From DASYAE01 sp036501535 (GTDB lineage Bacteria > Actinomycetota > Actinomycetes > Streptomycetales > Catenulisporaceae): DNA of 64,000 nt. The stretch lies in the NCBI GenBank assembly GCA_036501535.1, contig DASYAE010000237.1, positions 129,569-193,568 of the forward strand, in the 5' to 3' direction. Shown here one piece after another: positions 44,201 through 52,825 of this stretch (position 1 is the first letter of the stretch; each line of letters opens with the position of its first letter). The notes under the pieces were generated by a model. It saw only the letters and a program-made list of their open reading frames with translations, ran no database searches and was not told where the DNA came from. Both the position numbers and the translations under genes were made by a program.

Positions 44201-46961
44201 CGCCACGGTCCCGGTGCTCGACGCGCGCGACGAACGGCCCGCGTCACCCCGCCCGCCCGGCGCCGCGGCCGGGCCGGCCGACCTCGCGTACGTGATCTAC
44301 ACGTCCGGCTCGACCGGCGAGCCGAAGGGCGTGATGGTCGAGCACCGCGGCATCGTCAACACCGTCCACTTCCGCGCGGGCTACTACGGCTTCGACGCCG
44401 GCCACTGCGTGCTTCAGGTTCCGCCGATCCACTTCGACAGCGGCATCAACGACGTGTTCTCCGCGCTGATCGCCGGCACGCCGGTGGTGGTGATATCCCG
44501 TCAGGACGTCCTCGACCCGGCCACGGTGGCCGCAACCATCGAGCGGTACCGCGTCACCCACGTGATGCTGGTGCCCAGCCTCTACCAGATCCTGCTGGAC
44601 CGGCTCGCGCCCGCGCTCGGCTCGGTGCGCCAGATCGTGCTCGTCGGCGAGCGGCTGCCGGAGACGCTGGCCCGGCAGCATGCCGAGCTGGTCGGCCAGG
44701 CGCGGCTCTACAACGAGTACGGCCCGACCGAGGACAGCGTGTGGACCACGGTCGAGGAGATCACCGATCCCGGCGCCGAGATCCTGATCGGCCGTCCGAT
44801 CGCGAACAAGGTCGTCGACCTGCTCGACCCCGACGGGCGGCTGGTGCCGCTCGGCGTCGCCGGGGAGATCTGCATCGGCGGCATCGGCCTTGCCCGCGGG
44901 TACCTGGACGACCCCGCGCTGACCGAGCGCCGGTTCGTGCCCAATCCGGAGCGGCCGGGGCGGCGGATGTACCGCACCGGCGACCTGGCGCAGCGGCTGC
45001 CCGACGGGCGGCTGCGCTACCTCGGGCGCATCGACGACCAGGTCAAGATCCGCGGCCAGCGGGTCGAGCCGGGCGAGGTCGCCGCCGTCCTCTGCGATGC
45101 CCCCGGCGTGCGGGCCTGCGCGGTCGTGCCGCTGCCGGACGCGCACGGCGCCCCGCGGCTCGTGGCCTACGTGGTCGGCGAGGCCGCGCCGGCCGGCCTG
45201 CGCGAGTTCGCGGGCCGGCGGCTGCCGCCGGCCATGGTGCCCGAGCGGTTCGTGGCGCTGGACGAGCTGCCGGTCACCTCCAACGGCAAGATCGACCGCC
45301 GCCGGCTCCCCGCGCCCGAATCGATCCCTGAGACGCCGTCTGCCTCTGAAGCGCCGTCAGCTTTGGCCGCGCCACTCGACGACGCGGAACGGCTCGTGCG
45401 CGACGTGTGGGAGTCAGTGCTCGGGCAGCCGGTCGCCGATCTCGACGCGAGCCTGTTCCTGCTGGGCGGCCACAGCCTCGCGGCCGCGCGCATCGCCGTC
45501 GAGCTGACCACGAGGTGCGGCGCGCCGGTGTCGGTGGGCTCGGTGTTCCGCCACCAGACCGTGCGCTCGCTCGCCGCCTGCGTCCGCGAACTCGAGCCCG
45601 CACCGGCTCCCGCCCTCCCGGTGGCGCTCCCGCTCGCGCCGCCGCCGCTGTCAGCCGGCACACCGCTCTCCCATGCGCAGCGCCGGATCTGGCTCGCCGC
45701 GCAAGCCGACCCCGGCGCGTTCGTCATCTGCGACGTGCTGCCGCTTGGCCGCCGCCTGGACTCCGACGCGCTGCGGCATGCGCTGCGCCACGTCATCGAG
45801 CGGCACGAGGCCCTGCGCACACGGTTCGAGGCGAGCGGCGCGACAGCCACGCAACACGTGCTTGACCAGCTGCCCGACGTGCCACTCGTCGTGGCGGAGT
45901 TGCCAACTGGAACGACCGGCGACTCCACGGCCCTGCGCGAAGCGCTGGCCGAGGTCAGGGAGATCAGGTTCGATCCGTCCCGCGCCTCGCTGATCGAGGT
46001 GCGGCTGATCCGCGGGCTGCCCGACGGCGACCTGCTCGCGGTCAGCGCCCACCACCTCGTCTATGACGGCTCGAGTGTGGCGATCCTGCTCGACGAACTC
46101 CTCGCGGCCCACGACGCCTACGCGACCGGCGCCGAGCCGTCCGTCGCCGGACCGGCACCGCGCTACCGCGACTGGGTCGCCGCCGAACAGGCGTGGCTCG
46201 CCGGCGACCAGGCGCAGCGCGCCGAGGAGTTCTGGCGCCGCACGCTGGCCGATCCGCCGACGCCCACCGAAATCCTGCCCGGCCCCCGCAGCCTGCGTCG
46301 CGGCACGCAAGTCGTGCTGCGCCGGACCACGCCGCACCACCGGACGGATCGCGGAACGCCGTTCGCGCTCGCGGTCGCCGCCCTGGCGACCGCCGTGCAT
46401 CGCCGCACCGGCGCGTTGGACATGATCATCGGCTGTCCGATGAGCCTGCGCGACGGCGCCGACGCGGACGGCGCGATCGGCTGCTTCGTCAACGCCGTGC
46501 CCCTGCGCGTCGATCTCGCCCCGGACATGTCGCTCGGCGGCGTGCTCGACCGGGTCACCGAGCGCGTGCTGGCGGCCGCGGAACACGTTCGCCTCCCGTT
46601 CGACGCGCTGATCCGCAGGCTCCGCATCCGCTCCACGCCGGGTCGCAGCCTCCTGTTCGACCTCGGCGTCAGCTGGGAGGAGCGGGGCGCCGTCGATCAG
46701 GCCGACGACGCCGTCACGCTGCCGCCGCCGACGGTCGGCGCCGCCGCAGATCTCTGGGTGTACGTGCACGAATCGCCGACCGCGCTCGTCCTGGAGATCG
46801 CCTACGACACGGCGCTGGCCGAGCCGGCCCACGCGGCCGAGATCGCCGACGAGATCGCCGACCTCGTCACCCTGATCGCGCGCGAGCCCGAGTCGCCGCT
46901 GGCGGGTCCGCGCCTGGCGTTGGCAGGGTCGCAGACCTCTCACACCGAGGGGGTGTTGTAA
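41295..46961 (+). CDS. NRPS subunit 1: (half-C)-T-C-A-T-C
   Basis: An 1888-aa synthetase. Residues 1-260 resemble only the second half of a C domain. Then come carrier T1 (DFFHAGGHSF, near 350), C1 (AQRRLWFLEGYDG; HHCAGDGWS near 540), the A domain (YVIYTSGSTGEPKG near 998; FDSGINDVF; NEYGPTEDSVW; GRIDDQVKIRGQRVE), T2 (LFLLGGHSLAAA near 1390) and C2 (AQRRIWLAAQADPG; HHLVYDG near 1585). By hand the A pocket reads D-S-N-L-V-V-E-V-W-K, which I cannot assign. T1 has no A domain in cis and must be loaded in trans, by the stand-alone A enzyme or from an A-T didomain. C2 hands the chain to the module starting in subunit 2. No epimerase or methyltransferase is present. The ribosome binding site is weak. 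Confidence 0.93.
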   Translation: MTETSAWTVDDPSAAWPARLHGSRVEPEFDPAGPAFPGPPGTRLPEATTADLDTLTGADPLGLHLVAVAATRLVLAALTGDTRPVVVAPVPLGHPHDGELAWCAPLPLDDLDDRIEDVLRATHDEFEAALPLAWPDRQLLADRLARSEAADPRVLSRLAVVHGGAHRCGPLGETDLVITLERDDGGIIVGLRSPLERVPRAAWSLPRCVAATMAWIAANPHERAADVDVLGAEQRAELTRWASRAQAEKPGGEFEGTVSLTLPTGLPAPIGMPGTLRALGSPECPALWTPTGELVVLAAPTQNIDTLPQEADPSVRWAPIDDAERAVDEAWSHVLGTPPRSAREDFFHAGGHSFTAALLVARLAETSGSTVAVRDVFTARTAAEIAALLRTADSARAAAPTPATAGPTAASNAQRRLWFLEGYDGSELRPYNMVEAYRLDVRPTEQLLTAALTAVVARHEALRTALRLDGEGLEQVVLGVEQAPPNLLVQRVRTEDLKAVLAEAAAAEQRHRFDLASGRLLRATWLDDGSDSATLLLNIHHCAGDGWSSAVVMDDLVAALRDGTLPAEPPMPYREHCAWLAQWLASDGGEGDRAFWRRTLAGLDPADLPLDRRRPPVRDSRGGKAQLPLDLPAEALTRLCREADVTPFMVFVAAVRVLLHRLTGQGDVPLGTVVAGRDQPGSITSVGLFANTVVLRTAIDGDMDFRAVLREVRYTAQLTREHDRYPFDALVDELGVERVPGRNPLFDLFVETVLTGPPAFHAADHVARVETELLVSDFDLAFSFTDDAVWVRYRADVVDPETAGRLAQQVRELLSGLLADPDAPVSMAPLLPADQRRYLLDAVNDTVAPFPADATLLDLVDRQTVARPDAPAVVHGDTTLSFAELDRRAERLAASLAERAAAGPGRLVAIVCKRTEWMVVALLAVLKTGAAFLPLDPEQPDARLGRLLSRSAAVAVVADGRYLETCERLATVPVLDARDERPASPRPPGAAAGPADLAYVIYTSGSTGEPKGVMVEHRGIVNTVHFRAGYYGFDAGHCVLQVPPIHFDSGINDVFSALIAGTPVVVISRQDVLDPATVAATIERYRVTHVMLVPSLYQILLDRLAPALGSVRQIVLVGERLPETLARQHAELVGQARLYNEYGPTEDSVWTTVEEITDPGAEILIGRPIANKVVDLLDPDGRLVPLGVAGEICIGGIGLARGYLDDPALTERRFVPNPERPGRRMYRTGDLAQRLPDGRLRYLGRIDDQVKIRGQRVEPGEVAAVLCDAPGVRACAVVPLPDAHGAPRLVAYVVGEAAPAGLREFAGRRLPPAMVPERFVALDELPVTSNGKIDRRRLPAPESIPETPSASEAPSALAAPLDDAERLVRDVWESVLGQPVADLDASLFLLGGHSLAAARIAVELTTRCGAPVSVGSVFRHQTVRSLAACVRELEPAPAPALPVALPLAPPPLSAGTPLSHAQRRIWLAAQADPGAFVICDVLPLGRRLDSDALRHALRHVIERHEALRTRFEASGATATQHVLDQLPDVPLVVAELPTGTTGDSTALREALAEVREIRFDPSRASLIEVRLIRGLPDGDLLAVSAHHLVYDGSSVAILLDELLAAHDAYATGAEPSVAGPAPRYRDWVAAEQAWLAGDQAQRAEEFWRRTLADPPTPTEILPGPRSLRRGTQVVLRRTTPHHRTDRGTPFALAVAALATAVHRRTGALDMIIGCPMSLRDGADADGAIGCFVNAVPLRVDLAPDMSLGGVLDRVTERVLAAAEHVRLPFDALIRRLRIRSTPGRSLLFDLGVSWEERGAVDQADDAVTLPPPTVGAAADLWVYVHESPTALVLEIAYDTALAEPAHAAEIADEIADLVTLIAREPESPLAGPRLALAGSQTSHTEGVL

Positions 46962-49900
46962 GTGGCCGTCGGAACACTCGCGGCCGCGCCGCCGATCAGA
47001 CTGTCACCGCGCTTGACCGGCGCCGACGACACCGGACACGCCACCGTGCGAGTTCCGCTCCCGCCGGAGGCGCGCATCGGACCCGGCGGCGCGGGCGATG
47101 CGCTGGACAGCGCCGCCGTGCTGGCGGCGGCCGTCTGCCACGTGCTCGGGGCCGCCGAGCGTACCGACGCCCCCACGCTCGCCGTGCGCCTGCCGCACGC
47201 CATCGTGTCCTGTGCGGTCGACCTGACCGCCGTGAACACCGTTGGCGAGCTGCGCGCTGCGACCGCGCGATGGCTGCTCGGCTCCCCGGACGACCACGTG
47301 CCGACGGAAGGCGCAGTCGTCATCGACGCGGCATCCGCGGGACCAGCGGTCCCGGACTGCGCACTGCTGATCGGAATTGAGCCCGGCCACGCGCCGGGCA
47401 CGGCTGTGCTCCGCGCCGACGTGAACACCGCAGTCGCCGAGCCATGGTTCTGCAACGTCTTCCTGCGCGCAGTCGCGGCGGTGCTCGGGCGATTCGCCGA
47501 CGAGAACCTCGGCATCGCCGATCTGCCGGTCGGCGCACCCGACGACATCCAGGCGGCCACGAGTCACGGCCGGGCCGGTTTCTGCCCGACCGAGCCAGAC
47601 ACCACGGACAGCACACTGATTGAGCCGATTCGCTCCGTCGTCCGCGCCGCGCCCGACCGCATCGCCGTACGCTGCGACGGCACATCTCTGACCTACAGCG
47701 AGCTGTGGGCGCGCTCGGTAGGTGTAGCCACTCGTCTGGCCGCCGCGGGCGTCGGCGCCGGCCAGAACGTGGGGCTGCTTACCGGCAAGTCGCCGAACGC
47801 CGTTCCGGCGATCCTCGGCACACTGATTGCCGGCGCCGCCTACGTGCCGCTCGATCCCGGCGCGCCCGCGGCGCGGCTGCACGCGATCCTCGCCGACGCC
47901 GGATGCCGGATCGTCGTGGCCGAGGCCTCGCTTCGGCACCTGCTCGACGAATCAGACTCCGAACTCACCGTGCTGGACGCCGCCGCGACGGCCCAACCCG
48001 TGGCACGCACAGACGAATCCACCGAGCCACCGCCGCCGCAACCCGACGACCGCGCGTACGTCATCTACACCTCGGGCTCCACGGGCACGCCGAAGGGCGT
48101 CGTCATCAGGCACCGCGCGATCGCCGGCTACCTCGCCTGGAAGCGCCGCTATCACGACCTCGGCGCGGACACCCGCCTGCTCCAGATCCCCTCGCTGGCC
48201 TTCGACAGCTCGGTTTCCGACGTGTTCTCGGTGCTCGGCGCCGGCGGCGAGATCGTGCTGGCCGACATCGCGCGCCCTGATCCGGCGCGCATCGCCGACA
48301 TGGCCGCGCGGCACGGCATCACCCACGTAACGATGGTGCCCAGCCTCTATCAGGTGCTGCTCGACCACCTCGTGTCCGCCGCGCCGTCGCTGCGGCTCGT
48401 GACCATCGCCGGCGAGGCCGTGCCGCCCGGCCTGGTCGCCCGGCACCACGCGCTGGCCCCGTCGGTGCGCCTGGTCAACGAGTACGGGCCCACGGAGAAC
48501 TCGGTCGGCACGACCGCGTTCGACCACCGTCCGGGCGACGGCCCCGGATACCCGATCGGCCGGCCCGTCGACACCACGGTGATCGCCGTGGCGGACGGGC
48601 GGGGCCGGCCGCTGCCGCCCGGCTTCGTCGGCGAGATCCGGCTGGCCGGGCCCGCTCTGGCCGACGGCTATCTGGGCCGGCCGGAGCTGACCGCCGCGTC
48701 CTTCCCGGCCGACCCGGCCGCGCCCGGCGGCCGCTGGTACCGCACCGGCGACCGCGGCTGGTGGCGGCCGGACGGCGTGCTGGAGTTCGCCGGCCGCGGC
48801 GACGGCCAGGTGAAGATCCGCGGCTACCGGGTCGAGCTCGGCGAAGTCGAGGCCGTCCTCACCGGGCACGGGGGCGTCACCGCGGCCGCGGTGGTCGCCG
48901 CGCCGGGGCCGGACGGCCGCATGGCCCTGATTGCGTACGTGACGGGCGCCGCCGACCCGGAGCACGTTCGCGAGCGGCTGCGGGACCGGCTCCCCGCGCA
49001 GATGCTGCCTTCCAGGATCGTCGTGCTGGCCGAGCTGCCCCGGCTGGTCAGCGGAAAGGTCGACCGTGCGGGCCTGGCTGCGCGGCCGGTCGAAGAGCCG
49101 GCCTCCGCGTCGGCCGCCCCCGAGGCGCCGCGCGAGGACGAGGCGGCCGAGACGGTGGCCGCGGCGTTCCGCGACGTCCTCGGGATCGACGAGCTCGGCG
49201 ACGCCGAGGACTTCTTCGCCCTCGGCGGTCACAGCCTGCTGATCGTCGACCTCATCGAGACGCTGACCGAGCGCACCGGCGTGGTCCTCGACCTGGCCGC
49301 CGTGTTCGCCGCGCCGACGATCCGCGCGCTCGCCGACCAGCTGCGCGCCACCGCGCCCGGACCCCACGCCCCAGCGGCGCCACTGTCGGACCTCCAGCCG
49401 ACGGACCTGCCGCTACTCCCGGTGCAGCGCCGCATGTGGCTGGACGAGCGGATCGACCCCGCCCGCGCCCGCGTCCACCACCTGACCGAGGCGTTCCTGT
49501 TGACCGGGGACATCGACGACACCGACGTCGCGGCGGCCGTCGCCGCGGAGCTGGCCGATGTTGAAGCGCTGGCCCTGCGAGTCGTCCTCGTCGGCGGCGA
49601 ACCGCGCCAGCGCATCGATCCGCAACCCGTTTTGGGCCCGCGCCTGGTCGATCTGCGTGGCGCAGCTGACACCGAGTCAGCCGTGTCGGAACTGATCGCG
49701 GGGGAGTACGGTGACCCGTTCGACCTGACGACGCAGCCGCCGATCCGGACCGTCCTCGCGCGCACCGCCGCCGACGAGCGGCTGCTGGTGATCACCACGC
49801 ATCACATCGCGTGCGACGGCGAATCCGCGACGCTGCTGGTCCGTCGCATCTTCACCGCGATCGCAGCGCGGCGCGCCGACGCCGACCCGCCCGGCACGAC

Positions 49901-52817
49901 CATCCTGCCCACCCACTACCGCGACCACGTCGCCTGGGCGACCGCGCCCGAGCGTGCGGCGGAACTCGCGGAGGCGCGACGATACTGGACCGCCGAACTC
50001 GCGGCGCCCCTGCCTTACGCCGCGCCGCCCGCAGACGGGCCGTGCACAGGGACGCCGGGCCCGGCGCAGCGGCTCAGCGTCGCGGTCGACGCAGCGACGA
50101 CGGCCGAACTCCGGCGAGTGGCGGCCCGGCGCGGCGCGACCATGTTCGCGCTCACGCTCTCCGCCGCGCTGGAGATGCTGCATCGCGTCACCGGGCTGCG
50201 CCGGGTCCAGATGGGCACGCCGGTCTCCCTGCGCGGCGCGCTGCCGGACGGCCTGATCGGGCCGCTGCTGAACACGGTGGTCATCACGGCCGACGTCGCC
50301 GACACCGAGCCGTTCGCCACGCTCGTCGAGCGCGTCCAGGGCAGGATCGCCGCCGCCATGGCGCACCGGGCGCTCGACTTCGGCGAGATGATCGACCTCA
50401 CGCCGGGCGGCCGCGCCGGTGTCCGCACCCCGCTGTTCACCGTCATGTTCACGCTCGACGAGGCCGGCGCGGCCGGCACCGGCTCCGGCGACCGGTTCGA
50501 CCTCGGCCCGGGCGTGGACGTCCGACGCGTGCCGAGCACCGGCGACACCGGCGAGTTCGACATCAGCCTGCACGTCGACAACAGCGCCGCGGAACTGGTC
50601 CTGACCAGCGAATACGACAGCGACCTGTACAGCGCTGCGCGCACTGAACGCGTGCTGCGCCTCTGGGCGCACCTGTTGAGCGAGACCGCCGCGAACCCGG
50701 ACCGCACGCCCGCGGCCACCGTTCCGCCCGAGCGCGAGCTGATCACGGCGGCGGCGCTGGCCCGGTCGGCACCGAACTGCCTCGTCGCCGACGCAAGCGC
50801 CGATCCGGGCCTGAGCGGACCGGTCGCCGTGGTCGACGCCGATGGCCGACCCGCGTTGTGCGGCGCCTTCGGCGACATCGTCGAAATGCCCGCGGGCCGG
50901 CCGACCGGCCTCACCGGGCGATGGGCCGAGGACGGCAGCCTCGTGGTCGCCGGCCCCGCCGTCCCGGCCGTCGCAGACATCAACGGTCCGGTCGACCCGC
51001 GGTGGGCGCAGACCCGGCTGGCCGGGCACCCGGACGTCGCGGCCGCCCTGGTGCGGCCCGCTGCGGACGGCATGCTCGACGCGTTCGTCTGGCTCGAAAC
51101 CGGCCGCTCGACCGACCCGGCGGCACTGCGCGCGCACGTGCGTGCGGTCCTGCCCGACCGGCTCACGCCCCGACAGGTGCTTATCAGCACCGTGCGGACC
51201 CCTCAGCGGCACTGCTTCCCCGACCCGGCCGCGCTGCCTGGTGCACACGAGCCGGTCCGCGACGCCGCGGCTCCCACACGATCCGCCGACGCCCTCACCG
51301 ACGCGGTCGCCCGCGCCACGGCCCTCGCCCTCGGACGGACGGCGGTCGGGCCGCACGACGACTTCTTCGAGCTGGGCGGAGCCTCGCTCGCCGCGTTGCA
51401 GCTGGTCGGCGAGATACACCGGCGGTTCGGGGTCGACCTCCCGCCGGTGGCCGTCTTCGAGGCGCGCACGCCTTCCGCGCTGGCCGACACGCTGCGCCGG
51501 CACGCCGCGCGTTCGGGTCCCGCGCGGGAACGGCGCCGGGCGGGCACCGGCCCTTACCCCGTCACCGTCGAGCAGCGGGAACTGCTGGCCGCGCTCGCCA
51601 CCGCCGACCCGGCGGCATTCACCGTGGTCGATGCGGCGCGCATCGGCGACGCCGACCCCGACCGCCTTCGCGAAGCACTCACCGCCACCGTGCGGCGGCA
51701 CCCGGCGCTGCACTACCGCCTCGTCGGCTCAGGCGCCGACGCAGTCTGGACGCCCGTGGACCAGCCGCGGATCGGCTGGTTCGTCGCGGACCTCGCAGAC
51801 CACGACGACGCAGACCTGAGCGCGGCCGTTGACGAACTGATCGAGCGTCACCTCGGCGAGCCGTTCGACCTGGCGGCCGGGCTGCTGGTACGTGCCCTGC
51901 TGATCCACGTCCCGGCGGCTGACGACGTCTTCGTGCTCGCGGTGCACCACATCGCCGTCGATGGGGACGCGGTTTCGCTGCTGGCCCGCGAAGTGGCCGC
52001 GCGGTACGACGGCAGCTGGACCGGACCCGCCGATCCCGACGCGCCTACCGCGGCGGACGTGGCCCACCGCGAACACGACCGCGTGTCCTCCGACGAAATG
52101 GCCGCGGAACTCGGCTACTGGCGCGACCGGCTGGACCGCGCCGCCGCCGACCCGCTGCCCGCCGACCGCCCGCGCCTGCTGCGCACAGCCGTGCTCGTCG
52201 AACAGACGGCCTTTCAGCTGCCGGCTCCGACCGGCGGCCAGGTCGCCGCGTTCTCCGCCCGGTTTGGGTGCAGCACCTTCATGACGCTGGTCGGCGCGGT
52301 GTGCGCCGCGGTCGCCGACATCCAGCCGGACCTGTCGGAGCTCCGGCTGGCCACGACGATCAGCCTGCGCGACGAGCCGGGCCTGCTGGATACCGTCGCG
52401 CTGCTGTCCACCACGGCCGTGCTCTCCGTTGACTTGACCGGGCGGCCCGAAGAGGTCGAGTACGTCCGGCGCGTGCGTGACGTGCTGCTCGACGCCCACC
52501 GCGTCGCTGTGCCGTTCGGGCTCGTGGCCGCAGACATCGAGCGCCACCACCGGGTGGACCGGGCGGATCTTGCCCGAGTCCTGATCGTCGCGCAAGGCGG
52601 GTCGGATTCGTCGGCCGCTTGGCGGCCCCACCCGGTGCGATGGGCGGACCGGCCGTTGCCCACCACCTACGACCTGGTTCTCTCACTCGGCCTCGACGGC
52701 GACACGGTCGACGGATGGGTCGCGTACAAGGGCGAGCTGTTCGACGCCGCGACGGTCGACCGCCTGCTGCGCGGCTTCGCCACGGCCGTGGACCGCGTCG
52801 TCGGGACGGAGGAGTAA
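46962..52817 (+). CDS. NRPS subunit 2: (half-C)-A-T-C-(A remnant)-T-C
   Basis: A 1951-aa synthetase starting at a GTG that directly abuts the stop of subunit 1. Residues 1-220 again look like the second half of a C domain. The A domain follows (YVIYTSGSTGTPKG near 365; FDSSVSDVF; NEYGPTENSVG; GRGDGQVKIRGYRVE), then T1 (DFFALGGHSLLI near 754) and C1 (VQRRMWLDERIDPA; HHIACDG near 946). Residues about 1240-1430 are a remnant of the end of an A domain (LTGRWAEDGSLVVAGPA, HPDVAAALV) with no ATP-binding core. T2 follows (DFFELGGASLAA near 1472), then C2 (HHIAVDG near 1661). The first pocket reads D-S-S-M-T-A-E-V-G-K by hand. T2 must be charged in trans or serve only to carry the chain. Confidence 0.93.
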   Translation: MAVGTLAAAPPIRLSPRLTGADDTGHATVRVPLPPEARIGPGGAGDALDSAAVLAAAVCHVLGAAERTDAPTLAVRLPHAIVSCAVDLTAVNTVGELRAATARWLLGSPDDHVPTEGAVVIDAASAGPAVPDCALLIGIEPGHAPGTAVLRADVNTAVAEPWFCNVFLRAVAAVLGRFADENLGIADLPVGAPDDIQAATSHGRAGFCPTEPDTTDSTLIEPIRSVVRAAPDRIAVRCDGTSLTYSELWARSVGVATRLAAAGVGAGQNVGLLTGKSPNAVPAILGTLIAGAAYVPLDPGAPAARLHAILADAGCRIVVAEASLRHLLDESDSELTVLDAAATAQPVARTDESTEPPPPQPDDRAYVIYTSGSTGTPKGVVIRHRAIAGYLAWKRRYHDLGADTRLLQIPSLAFDSSVSDVFSVLGAGGEIVLADIARPDPARIADMAARHGITHVTMVPSLYQVLLDHLVSAAPSLRLVTIAGEAVPPGLVARHHALAPSVRLVNEYGPTENSVGTTAFDHRPGDGPGYPIGRPVDTTVIAVADGRGRPLPPGFVGEIRLAGPALADGYLGRPELTAASFPADPAAPGGRWYRTGDRGWWRPDGVLEFAGRGDGQVKIRGYRVELGEVEAVLTGHGGVTAAAVVAAPGPDGRMALIAYVTGAADPEHVRERLRDRLPAQMLPSRIVVLAELPRLVSGKVDRAGLAARPVEEPASASAAPEAPREDEAAETVAAAFRDVLGIDELGDAEDFFALGGHSLLIVDLIETLTERTGVVLDLAAVFAAPTIRALADQLRATAPGPHAPAAPLSDLQPTDLPLLPVQRRMWLDERIDPARARVHHLTEAFLLTGDIDDTDVAAAVAAELADVEALALRVVLVGGEPRQRIDPQPVLGPRLVDLRGAADTESAVSELIAGEYGDPFDLTTQPPIRTVLARTAADERLLVITTHHIACDGESATLLVRRIFTAIAARRADADPPGTTILPTHYRDHVAWATAPERAAELAEARRYWTAELAAPLPYAAPPADGPCTGTPGPAQRLSVAVDAATTAELRRVAARRGATMFALTLSAALEMLHRVTGLRRVQMGTPVSLRGALPDGLIGPLLNTVVITADVADTEPFATLVERVQGRIAAAMAHRALDFGEMIDLTPGGRAGVRTPLFTVMFTLDEAGAAGTGSGDRFDLGPGVDVRRVPSTGDTGEFDISLHVDNSAAELVLTSEYDSDLYSAARTERVLRLWAHLLSETAANPDRTPAATVPPERELITAAALARSAPNCLVADASADPGLSGPVAVVDADGRPALCGAFGDIVEMPAGRPTGLTGRWAEDGSLVVAGPAVPAVADINGPVDPRWAQTRLAGHPDVAAALVRPAADGMLDAFVWLETGRSTDPAALRAHVRAVLPDRLTPRQVLISTVRTPQRHCFPDPAALPGAHEPVRDAAAPTRSADALTDAVARATALALGRTAVGPHDDFFELGGASLAALQLVGEIHRRFGVDLPPVAVFEARTPSALADTLRRHAARSGPARERRRAGTGPYPVTVEQRELLAALATADPAAFTVVDAARIGDADPDRLREALTATVRRHPALHYRLVGSGADAVWTPVDQPRIGWFVADLADHDDADLSAAVDELIERHLGEPFDLAAGLLVRALLIHVPAADDVFVLAVHHIAVDGDAVSLLAREVAARYDGSWTGPADPDAPTAADVAHREHDRVSSDEMAAELGYWRDRLDRAAADPLPADRPRLLRTAVLVEQTAFQLPAPTGGQVAAFSARFGCSTFMTLVGAVCAAVADIQPDLSELRLATTISLRDEPGLLDTVALLSTTAVLSVDLTGRPEEVEYVRRVRDVLLDAHRVAVPFGLVAADIERHHRVDRADLARVLIVAQGGSDSSAAWRPHPVRWADRPLPTTYDLVLSLGLDGDTVDGWVAYKGELFDAATVDRLLRGFATAVDRVVGTEE

Positions 52818-52825
52818 AGGCCGTG

